This document shows, one piece after another, positions 53,428 through 64,000 of a DNA stretch of 64,000 nucleotides (its first letter is position 1; each line of letters starts with the position of its first letter). The notes under the pieces were generated by a model. It did not search any database. It saw nothing but the letters and a program-made list of their open reading frames with translations, and was not told the DNA's origin. A program made the position numbers and the translations under genes. Source of the stretch: Gammaproteobacteria bacterium (lineage in GTDB: Bacteria; Pseudomonadota; Gammaproteobacteria; Steroidobacterales; Woeseiaceae); contig JAOTYE010000015.1 in NCBI GenBank assembly GCA_029862045.1, forward strand, positions 35,781-99,780, written 5' to 3'.

Positions 53428-54575
53428 GTCCGGTTTCGAGACTTGTAAGGACTGTGTGAATCAACGGCCTGCATGTAGCGTTCAACATGCCGGCGCTCCG
53501 CATCGACGTAGTCGCCGATCGCCGAAAAAAACTCCGGTTGCTTCAGCCAGTGTGCAGACCACGTCGACACAGGAACAAAGCCGCGACTTATCTTGTGTTC
53601 ACCCTGCGTGCCCGGTTCGAAGAGTTCTTTGCCAGAATCAATGCAGTAATCGATGCCCTGGTAGTAACAGGTTTCAAAGTGCAACGCGTCGTAATGTGCA
53701 TCGCTGCCCCAATAACGGCCGTACAACACGCGTTCGCTCTCAAAAAATACTGCAGCGGCAATCGGATCGTTTTGCTGTTCTGCCAGGATGACGAGAATAT
53801 TGTCCGGTAGTGAACGACTGATCTTAATAAAGAAGTCCAGGCTGAAGTAGGGCAGTGAACCCCGGCGCATGAACGTCATGCTGATCAAACGATAGACGAT
53901 CTGCCACATACCGGTATCGAGATCGCCGCCGCGAAGCCGGCGAAACGTTACGCCGGCCTCTGCAACACGGCGCCGGTCCCGTCTTGTTTTCTTGCGCTTC
54001 GCGGAGTTGAACGTGGCCAGGAAATCATCAAAATTCGTGTAATTGTTGTTGTGCCAGTGAAATTGGCAGTCTTTGCGCATTTGCAGACCGGCCTCACGCA
54101 ACAGGGGCAGGTCGGCGGAATCGGGAAACAATACGTGAAGCGACGAGCAATCCGTGTCATTAGCCAAAGCGATAGCTGCCTCAATGAGCGCGAATGCTGC
54201 TTGCTGGTCCTGCTGATCGCGCAATAGCAAGCGCCGGCTGGGCGCGGGCGTAAACGGTACCGCAGACACTAGCTTGGGGTAGTACTGCAGGCCCGCCTGT
54301 TCATAGGCTCTGGCCCAGGCCCAATCGAAAACGAACTCACCCCAAGAGTGGTCTTTCTTATAAAGCGGGAGCGCGGCACGGAGCTTATTCGTGTCGTCGT
54401 ACATGCAAAGGTGACAGGGATGCCACCCCGCGTCGGGCGACACCGAGCCACTGTGCTCGGCGGCCAATAGAAACTCATGACGCAAAAACGGGTAGTCAAC
54501 GCCGACGAGTCTATTCCACTCATCGGCAGAAACATTGCCAATGCTGTCGTTAACCGTTACCTGTGGCGTCCTCAT
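53424..54575 (-). CDS. FemAB/GNAT-like protein (COG3146, DUF482)
   Basis: The 383-residue protein has the COG3146/DUF482 features: 'HEFLLAAEHSGSVSPDAGWHPCHL' (about 33-56), 'FDWAWARAYEQAGLQYYPKLVSAVPFTPAPSRRLL' (about 84-118) and 'RGFVPVSTWSAHWL' near the C terminus. The family is distantly related to FemAB and GNAT acyltransferases and has no proven reaction. Its coupling with aat, in the place where other bacteria keep an arginyl- or leucyl-transferase gene (ate/bpt), is suggestive; a role in protein or peptide aminoacylation is inference only. Confidence 0.82.
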   Translation of the reverse strand: MRTPQVTVNDSIGNVSADEWNRLVGVDYPFLRHEFLLAAEHSGSVSPDAGWHPCHLCMYDDTNKLRAALPLYKKDHSWGEFVFDWAWARAYEQAGLQYYPKLVSAVPFTPAPSRRLLLRDQQDQQAAFALIEAAIALANDTDCSSLHVLFPDSADLPLLREAGLQMRKDCQFHWHNNNYTNFDDFLATFNSAKRKKTRRDRRRVAEAGVTFRRLRGGDLDTGMWQIVYRLISMTFMRRGSLPYFSLDFFIKISRSLPDNILVILAEQQNDPIAAAVFFESERVLYGRYWGSDAHYDALHFETCYYQGIDYCIDSGKELFEPGTQGEHKISRGFVPVSTWSAHWLKQPEFFSAIGDYVDAERRHVERYMQAVDSHSPYKSRNRT

Positions 54576-54590
54576 TGGGACACCGTATCA

Positions 54591-55610
<1,020 letters not shown>

Positions 55611-55731
55611 TCAGGCACTACTCTCGCCCGCTGAAGCCCAGGAAATACGGTCCCTGCGGGGACTTTCAAGGGTATCCATGCGGGCTTGTGTATATTCGGC
55701 AATCAATAATGCTCGGCAGTTTACTTTAGAT

Positions 55732-58050
55732 ATGGCAAGAGCCCAAAAGAGCACACAAACGGCACGACGGATATCCGCTCAGGTCTCGCGGGCGCTGCGT
55801 GAGGGTGCGCTCTACGTATTCGGCGCTCTGGCACTCATTCTCTGGTATGCGTTGGTCACGTATGACGCAGCTGATCCCGGGTTCAGCCAGGCCACCAGCA
55901 GCACGGAGATCAATAACGGTGTAGGCCGTGTCGGGGCGCTCGCCGCCGATCTTCTGTTTAATTTTTTCGGACGCCCCGCCTATTTGTTCACGGTCATGGT
56001 CTTTTACTTCGGCTGGATGTTGTATCGCGAGCAGAAGACCCAGCAGATCCTGACGAAGATGGACTACACGCTGCGCATCAGCGGGTTTGTCGCGACGTTG
56101 ATTACAAGTTGTGCCCTGGCAACGCTGCACTTTTCGCCGCTCGGCTTTAACGAGACAGCAGGCGGGATCATCGGTCAGATTGTCGGCCTGCGACTTGAGG
56201 CCGTGATGAAGTTGCTCGGTGCCAGCACGCTGTTGTTCGTTATCTGGGTCGCGTCGATATCGCTGTTTCTCGGCATCTCGTGGTTCAACGTGATGGACCG
56301 CGTCGGATACTGGTCTCTGATCGCTTACGAGAAGTTCCGCGCAAAAATTGGAGAAATGCGCGACAAGGCCGAAGGTCGGCGACATCAGGCTGCGCGGCAG
56401 GACATCATGGAGTCCGAGAAAAAACGCACGGCCAGGCGCAGTAAGCCCCGCATCGAACCGGTGATGCCGGCGCTCGAGACGAGCGTGCGCGCCGAACGTG
56501 AACGGCAGGTGCCGCTTTTCGATCCACCAGCTGCCGGCGAATTGCCGCCGCTATCGTTACTTGACGACCCGTCACGACAGCAGAAGGGGTATTCCGCGGA
56601 ATCTCTCGAAGCGATGTCACGGCTTGTCGAACTCAAACTCAAGGACTTCGGCGTTGACGTCGAGGTCAGGTCGGTGTCGCCGGGACCCGTGATCACGCGG
56701 TTTGAGCTGGATCCGGCACCTGGCGTCAAAGTCAGTCAAATCGCCAGCCTTGCGAAGGACATCGCCAGATCATTGTCCGTGGTCAGCGTTCGTGTCGTCG
56801 AGGTCATTCCGGGCAAATCGTTCGTCGGGCTCGAGATCCCGAATGAAAGCCGCGAACTAGTCACACTGGGAGAGATTCTCAAGTCGCGCGCCTATGACGA
56901 TCTCGCGTCACCGTTAACGCTTGCACTTGGCAAGGACATCGCCGGCCAATCCGTCGTTGCCGATCTCGCGCGGATGCCGCACCTGCTAATTGCCGGCACG
57001 ACGGGCTCAGGTAAGTCCGTCGCGATCAACGCGATGGTGTTGAGCCTGTTATACAAGACCCAACCCGAGCAGGTTCGCCTGATCATGATTGATCCAAAGA
57101 TGCTCGAGTTGTCCGTGTACGAGGGAATTCCACATTTGTTGACGCCGGTCGTGACCGACATGTCCGAAGCCGCCAATGCGCTGCGCTGGTGCGTTGCAGA
57201 AATGGACAGACGCTATCGGCTGATGTCGGCCCTCGGTGTGCGCAATATCGGCGGCTACAATCGCAAGGTCAAAGAGGCAATAAACGCCGGGGATCCCATC
57301 AAGGATCCAACGTTCACACCGCCAACATTCGAGGACGAGGAAAAACCTGTCGAACATCCGACGTTAACGCCATTGCCCTTCATTGTCGTAATCATCGACG
57401 AATTGGCCGACATGATGATGATCGTCGGCAAGAAAGTCGAAGAGATCATCGCGAGGCTTGCACAAAAGGCGAGGGCATCCGGGATTCATATGTTGCTCGC
57501 GACGCAACGGCCGTCAGTCGATGTTATTACCGGCTTGATCAAAGCGAATATCCCCTGCCGAATCGCGTTTCAGGTCTCGGCAAAGGTGGACTCGAGGACC
57601 ATTCTGGATCAAATGGGCGCTGAAAATCTGCTTGGTCATGGCGACATGCTGTATCTGCCACCAGGCACGTCGCTACCCACACGAGTGCATGGCGCTTTCG
57701 TGGCCGACCATGAAGTGCATTCGGTCGTGCGCCACCTCAAGAAAAGTGCGGCGCCGCGATATCTCGATGAAATTCTCGAGGGCCCAACGAGTCCAACTCC
57801 GGGACTGGCCGGAATAGACAAGTTGCCGGCTAGCGCCGCCGATGCCGAGCAGGACCCGTTGTATGACCAGGCCATACAGGTCGTCATGGATACCCGCAAG
57901 GCATCGATATCGGGGGTGCAACGACGCCTGAAGATCGGCTACAACCGCGCGGCGCGTATGGTCGAGTCGATGGAAGCGGCCGGATTGGTCGGCCCGCTGC
58001 AGTCAAACGGGACCCGGGAGATCCTCGTACCGACTGCGACAGAGGACTAG
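55732..58050 (+). CDS. ftsK: DNA translocase FtsK
   Basis: The 772-residue translocase has four membrane helices (about 25-180), a short linker (about 180-300) and the alpha/beta/gamma motor. Walker A is GTTGSGKS (about 422-429) and Walker B lies in '[13 protein letters not shown]'. The C-terminal gamma domain ('[33 protein letters not shown]') reads KOPS sites. It resolves chromosomes at the septum. The ATG at 55732 opens a typical basic N terminus; a longer open frame to 55588 reaches the trxB start and is not expected to be used. The short linker is like SpoIIIE-type rather than the E. coli form. Confidence 0.95.
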   Translation: MARAQKSTQTARRISAQVSRALREGALYVFGALALILWYALVTYDAADPGFSQATSSTEINNGVGRVGALAADLLFNFFGRPAYLFTVMVFYFGWMLYREQKTQQILTKMDYTLRISGFVATLITSCALATLHFSPLGFNETAGGIIGQIVGLRLEAVMKLLGASTLLFVIWVASISLFLGISWFNVMDRVGYWSLIAYEKFRAKIGEMRDKAEGRRHQAARQDIMESEKKRTARRSKPRIEPVMPALETSVRAERERQVPLFDPPAAGELPPLSLLDDPSRQQKGYSAESLEAMSRLVELKLKDFGVDVEVRSVSPGPVITRFELDPAPGVKVSQIASLAKDIARSLSVVSVRVVEVIPGKSFVGLEIPNESRELVTLGEILKSRAYDDLASPLTLALGKDIAGQSVVADLARMPHLLIAGTTGSGKSVAINAMVLSLLYKTQPEQVRLIMIDPKMLELSVYEGIPHLLTPVVTDMSEAANALRWCVAEMDRRYRLMSALGVRNIGGYNRKVKEAINAGDPIKDPTFTPPTFEDEEKPVEHPTLTPLPFIVVIIDELADMMMIVGKKVEEIIARLAQKARASGIHMLLATQRPSVDVITGLIKANIPCRIAFQVSAKVDSRTILDQMGAENLLGHGDMLYLPPGTSLPTRVHGAFVADHEVHSVVRHLKKSAAPRYLDEILEGPTSPTPGLAGIDKLPASAADAEQDPLYDQAIQVVMDTRKASISGVQRRLKIGYNRAARMVESMEAAGLVGPLQSNGTREILVPTATED

Positions 58051-58060
58051 GAGCTGAAGC

Positions 58061-58720
58061 TTGAATCGACAACACACAACGATCGCGATGCTGTTTCTCA
58101 TGGCAGCTTCGGCATTCGGCGAAGCCAGTAGTGATGATGCCGGTAAACGGCTCGTCGACGAATTTGTCGATGACGTGGTTACGTTTCAGGGTAGTTTCGA
58201 GCAGTCACTGATCGATGCCGACGGGCAGGTGGTCGAAAACACGATCGGCATGCTCGAGATTCAACGCCCCGGCCAATTTCGCTGGTCGTACATTGAACCT
58301 TATGAGCAATGGCTCGTCGCCGACGGCGTCAATATCTGGAGTTATGACGTTGATCTGGCGCAGGTCACGGTCAAACCGCAGGCAGAGGCACTGGCGAACA
58401 CACCGGCGCTGTTGCTCGGTGGTTCCGCAGGCGCGCTGGATCAGTTTGAGTACCAGGGCAGCTACGTTGAAACCGCAACCACCTGGGTGCGACTGGTACC
58501 GAAGGACACGGCGAGCGGCTTCGAGCGCGTCGAGCTTGGCTTTGTTGCGGATACGTTGAGCCGCATGGTGTTTTTTGACAATCTCGAGCAGACAACGTTG
58601 GTTCAGTTATACGAGGTTGCTGTCAATGAGCCGATCAACCCGGACCGATTCGAATTCGTCGTACCCGAAGATGTAGACGTCGTTGGCGTTCCGGCCGTCG
58701 TCGACACGATGGCCCCCTGA
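58061..58720 (+). CDS. lolA: Outer-membrane lipoprotein carrier protein LolA
   Basis: The 219-residue periplasmic chaperone carries lipoproteins from LolCDE to LolB. It has a signal peptide (about 1-22) and the family's 'FQGSFEQSLIDADGQVVENTIGMLEIQRPGQFRWSY' (about 42-77) and 'WLVADGVNIWSYDVDLAQVTV'. The start appears to be TTG at 58061, with AGGAG about 8 nt upstream; the next in-frame ATG (58088) would cut the signal peptide. It follows ftsK by 10 nt and precedes the VanZ-like gene, as in many gammaproteobacteria (ftsK-lolA-rarA-serS). Confidence 0.93.
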   Translation: MNRQHTTIAMLFLMAASAFGEASSDDAGKRLVDEFVDDVVTFQGSFEQSLIDADGQVVENTIGMLEIQRPGQFRWSYIEPYEQWLVADGVNIWSYDVDLAQVTVKPQAEALANTPALLLGGSAGALDQFEYQGSYVETATTWVRLVPKDTASGFERVELGFVADTLSRMVFFDNLEQTTLVQLYEVAVNEPINPDRFEFVVPEDVDVVGVPAVVDTMAP

Positions 58721-59137
58721 TGTTGCCCTTGCGACACGCGCGTCGCTGGCGGATTGCCAGCATAGTGCTGCTGTTGCTTGTGCTGGTCGCAACCTTGATA
58801 CCCGCTGTGTGGATTTGGCCGGACAAGCGACAGTTCGTTGCGTGGTTCATTGAGGTCGACAAGTGGCTGCATGCCATTACGTTCGTATTGCTCGCGATTT
58901 GGTTCGCCGGTCAGTATCGACGGCGGTCGTACTGGCGTATCGGTATCGGTCTTGTTCTTTTCGGCGTGCTCATCGAGGCATGCCAGCGCCTCGTAACCTA
59001 TCGCTCAGCGGAGTGGTTCGACATTGTGGCCGATGCGGCCGGTATTACCGTGGGTCTTGCAGTGGCAATGGCAGGGCTCGGCGGCTGGAGCCTGCGTCTG
59101 GAGAACTGGTTTGCTAGCAGGCGGGCAGGTATCCGAA

Positions 59138-59145
<8 letters not shown>
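58720..59145 (+). CDS. VanZ-like membrane protein
   Basis: The 141-residue protein has four membrane helices and the VanZ-like pattern 'DKWLHAITFVLLAIWFA' (about 47-63) and 'ECQR'-like 'IEACQRLVTYRSAEWFDIVADAAGITVG' (about 87-114). VanZ-like proteins are named after the teicoplanin-resistance protein but most have no known function. Its ATG shares a base with the lolA stop and its end overlaps rarA by 8 nt, so it is inserted within the lolA-rarA operon. Confidence 0.83.
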
Positions 59146-62171
<3,026 letters not shown>

Positions 62172-62295
62172 CGCAACGCTCCTAACTGAATGCCATTTGC
62201 CAGTCAGCAAGTAACTGATAGCACGAAGTTAATCGCGGCAATATCCGTGAAAGCCGCAGCTTTCTAGGTGGTGCAACAGACCGCAGCAGCAACAA

Positions 62296-62319
62296 AAAAG
62301 GCCCGCAAGCGGGCCTTTT
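62296..62319 (-). terminator. Rho-independent terminator after the Bax-inhibitor-1 gene
   Basis: GGCCCG (62300-62305) and CGGGCC (62310-62315) form a GC stem around CAAG, extended by A/T pairs on both sides. On the minus strand it is followed by a run of six T (62299 to 62294), about 25 nt after the gene's stop. The plus-strand tail (TTTTCG) makes it possibly bidirectional. Confidence 0.88.
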
Positions 62320-62338
62320 CGTTGGTTCCGGAACTGGC

Positions 62339-63028
62339 CTAGTCGCGACTCATGAACAGGCGCAATATGTACCAGAACATCAACGCAATCGAGGCAAACA
62401 AAGCCATCGATGCCGCCACGTATTTGTCTTGTGGATAGTGATGCATGATGTTTGACGTATCGTAGAGGACGGCGGCTCCCGCAAATCCGATCATGGCGAC
62501 GGAAAACCAGGTGCCGAGTTCGAATCCAAAGATAAGACTCGCCCCGATTCCGATCAAAGCCAGAATTCCGCCCCAGACCAGCATGCCGCGCAGGAACGAA
62601 AAGTCCTTGCGCGTAATCATCGCCGTCGCAATCAACCCCACAGAGCCCAATAGCGTTACGCCGGCGGCACTGTCAATGACTCCCGGTTGTGTGACCATCG
62701 CAATGTAAAGCATCGGCACAAAAATAATCGCTTCCACAAAAACGAAAAAAGCGAATGCGGCGTATTGCGCCGCTGTAGACTGCAGCCGATGAGCGACGTG
62801 AGTGGCAAGCCAGCTTGCCAGGATGAAGCCACCGAGGACCAATAGCCAGTTGCTCGCCAGCGGAATCGCGATTCTCTCGGCGATCCCGGACTGGAAGAAA
62901 TAGACCTCGATCGCAGCAAACGCGAGAATCGCGCCGCCGACGTGGGCGTAGACTTTCCAAATAAACTCGGACCGGTCCGCGACAGATGCCTGGGAAACCG
63001 GTGCGAGATGATTGATGCTCTCCTGCAT
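62339..63028 (-). CDS. Bax inhibitor-1/YccA family membrane protein
   Basis: The 229-residue protein has seven membrane helices and the BI-1 pattern, with 'FGFELGTWFSVAMIGFAGAAVLYDTSNIMHHYP' near 170-200, where the Asp in 'YDTSNI' belongs to the pH-sensing pair of the family. Bacterial members such as YccA interact with FtsH and may leak calcium; the role here is not known. AGGAGGCACC precedes the start. Confidence 0.92.
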   Translation of the reverse strand: MQESINHLAPVSQASVADRSEFIWKVYAHVGGAILAFAAIEVYFFQSGIAERIAIPLASNWLLVLGGFILASWLATHVAHRLQSTAAQYAAFAFFVFVEAIIFVPMLYIAMVTQPGVIDSAAGVTLLGSVGLIATAMITRKDFSFLRGMLVWGGILALIGIGASLIFGFELGTWFSVAMIGFAGAAVLYDTSNIMHHYPQDKYVAASMALFASIALMFWYILRLFMSRD

Positions 63029-63063
63029 TTAGGTGCCTCCTAATGTGACTACTGGCGCAGATC

Positions 63064-63723
63064 TTACCACGGTAGCGCATAACCCTCGGCGTGCCAGAAC
63101 CCGCCGCTATTGTCGAGATTTAGGGCGTCGATACGCTGAATCAACCCCCGTGCCGAATCAGCCGGCGCGATTCCCTGTCTGCCGGTCATGTCGGTTGCCA
63201 CAAGGCCCGGATGCAGTAAAGCGACAGCAATGCCACGGGGATGCAAGTCGTGCTTGAGGTTGGTGCCGATCTGATTGACCGCCGTCTTGGACGCGCGATA
63301 GCCGTAGTAGCCACCGGACGTATTGTCCTCGATAGAGCCAACGCGGCTTGTGATAATGGCGACCTTCGAACCTTCGCCCAGATTGCCAAGCAACGCTTCG
63401 GTCACACGCAGCGGACCAAGTGTATTGACGCGGAATTGCTCCATCATTTCGTCGTAATCGAGTTCGCCCAGCTTGTCGCTCCGCAATATCCCGGCGTTGT
63501 TCACGAGCACATCGATGTGCTGATCACCAATCGCAGCGCGAAGCCGTGGCATTGCATCACCACGGCCGATGTCGATGCCGGAGATGACACGAATTCCGAG
63601 CTGATTCAATTCATCACTTTCGCTACGGCACACACCGATGACGTCATCGCCGCGCTCGGCGAGTTGCTTGCACAGTTGGAAGCCGATGCCGCGGTTGCAG
63701 CCAGTTACGAGGGCAGTTGTCAT
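63064..63723 (-). CDS. Short-chain dehydrogenase/reductase (SDR)
   Basis: The 219-residue Rossmann oxidoreductase has TGCNRGIG (7-14), NNAG (75-78) and the catalytic Y-x3-K (Tyr142, Lys146). It falls in the group of short classical SDRs resembling CsgA or C-factor-like proteins; the substrate is unknown. The ATG at 63723 follows CAGGAAA and begins the first strand. An in-frame ATG at 63816, preceded by AAGGAGAAGG, would add 31 basic residues encoded by the repeat segment beside the tRNA; I think it less likely, but it cannot be excluded. Confidence 0.87.
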   Translation of the reverse strand: MTTALVTGCNRGIGFQLCKQLAERGDDVIGVCRSESDELNQLGIRVISGIDIGRGDAMPRLRAAIGDQHIDVLVNNAGILRSDKLGELDYDEMMEQFRVNTLGPLRVTEALLGNLGEGSKVAIITSRVGSIEDNTSGGYYGYRASKTAVNQIGTNLKHDLHPRGIAVALLHPGLVATDMTGRQGIAPADSARGLIQRIDALNLDNSGGFWHAEGYALPW

Positions 63724-63738
63724 AGAAATTTCCTGAGT

Positions 63739-63757
63739 TGGCGGAGAGGGTGGGATT
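63739..63757 (-). repeat. 19-bp direct repeat of the tRNA-Ser 3' end
   Basis: TGGCGGAGAGGGTGGGATT here is identical to 63876-63894, which is the CCA end, acceptor and part of the T arm of tRNA-Ser. The copies are 137 bp apart in the same orientation. This is the pattern left by integration or by partial duplication at a tRNA 3' end. Confidence 0.85.
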
Positions 63758-63762
63758 GACTT

Positions 63763-63863
63763 GCGCCTGCGGCGCTGCCTCGCCAATTGCTTTCGCAATT
63801 GGTCGAACAGGCTTCTCATCCCAAACCTTCTCCTTGAAATCCAAATGCAGGCCACAAAGGCCT
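63763..63863. repeat. Hairpin-rich segment between the two tRNA 3' copies
   Basis: Three perfect short stems follow one another: GCGCC/GGCGC (63763-63775), CCAATTGC/GCAATTGG (63783-63802, four-base loop) and AGGCC/GGCCT (63849-63863). No convincing gene lies in it besides the possible SDR extension. It looks like a compact structured or REP-like unit inserted after the tRNA gene. Confidence 0.6.
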
Positions 63864-63875
63864 GATTTGAATTAC

Positions 63876-63966
63876 TGGCGGAGAGGGTGGGATTCGAACC
63901 CACGAAAGGCTACTAACCTTTGCTGGTTTTCAAGACCAGTGCATTCAACCGCTCTGCCACCTCTCC
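63876..63966 (-). tRNA. tRNA-Ser (anticodon TGA)
   Basis: On the minus strand the 91-nt gene begins GGAGAGGTGGCAGAGCGG and ends with the complementary CCTCTCC, the discriminator G and an encoded CCA. The anticodon stem-loop CTGGTCTTGAAAACCAG presents TGA, which reads UCA/UCG serine codons. A long variable arm, as expected of tRNA-Ser, lies between the anticodon stem and GGTTCGAATCC (T arm). Confidence 0.97.
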
Positions 63967-64000
63967 GGTGTCCGGATTTGCGCCGCGAATTGTGCTTGCA

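Noticed and set aside
55650..55663. GTCCC/GGGAC hairpin in the ftsK upstream region, as a possible attenuator.
   Set aside because: The stem is only 5 bp and is followed by just three T; too weak to call.
63241..63759. A 172-codon plus-strand open frame antisense to the SDR gene.
   Set aside because: It is fully antisense to a protein with all SDR motifs; typical shadow frame.

Overview
The window reads as chromosome of a Gram-negative, aerobic gammaproteobacterium of moderate GC. Support comes from lipid A/Kdo genes (msbA-lpxK-kdsB), the outer-membrane proteins LolA and a Braun-type lipoprotein, the rluC/yceF/yceD/rpmF/plsX/fabH neighbourhood, the clpS-clpA-infA-aat group and a type II secretion locus. 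A wax ester synthase/DGAT gene and a korDABC-HdrA-like cluster suggest an environmental, perhaps marine, lineage. A Woeseiales-like affiliation is a guess from gene content and was not tested. Almost all of the window is coding.

Layout. 1-3.8 kb: end of exbD, then msbA, lpxK and kdsB (lipid A export, lipid A 4'-kinase, CMP-Kdo synthesis). 3.9-7.3 kb: a metal-uptake unit with a small Cys/His exported protein, an outer-membrane barrel, a ZnuA-like binding protein and a ZnuB-like permease, but no ATPase gene. 7.4-9.2 kb: an exported protein of unknown function and a convergent DUF4956 membrane protein. 9.4-13.6 kb: a tightly packed 2-oxoacid:ferredoxin oxidoreductase operon (korD, A, B, C) ending in an HdrA-like flavin/iron-sulfur protein. 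13.7-19.1 kb: lipid genes (HAD-acyltransferase fusion, WS/DGAT, alpha/beta hydrolase, patatin). 19.5-28.9 kb: low-molecular-weight phosphatase, RNase E with a long leader, rluC, an MFS transporter, a Maf protein, yceD, rpmF, plsX and fabH.

28.9-31.6 kb: a DUF1232 protein, a glutathione transferase, an L,D-transpeptidase and a convergent alanine-zipper lipoprotein with C-terminal lysine. 31.7-37.8 kb: an SOS mutagenesis cassette lexA-imuA-imuB-dnaE2 behind two LexA boxes that overlap a good sigma70 promoter. 37.8-43.7 kb: an accessory-looking stretch of small unrelated genes separated by short palindromic repeats. 43.8-49.5 kb: gspC-D-E-F on the minus strand, without G to N. 49.7-54.6 kb: N-degron proteolysis genes (clpS, clpA, aat), infA and a FemAB/GNAT-like protein. 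54.6-61.7 kb: trxB, then ftsK-lolA-vanZ-like-rarA-serS. 61.7-64 kb: a lipo-cytochrome c paralogous to one at 38.6 kb, a Bax-inhibitor-1 protein, an SDR and tRNA-Ser(TGA), whose 3' end is duplicated nearby.

The clearest functional units are the SOS cassette, the Kor/HdrA operon, the lipid-storage group and the Ldt/lipoprotein pair. The least explained structures are the 31-bp inverted repeat between the lipoprotein gene and lexA, the hairpin-filled segment between two copies of the tRNA-Ser 3' end, and the metal transporter lacking an ATPase. I found no CRISPR array, rRNA or transposase.
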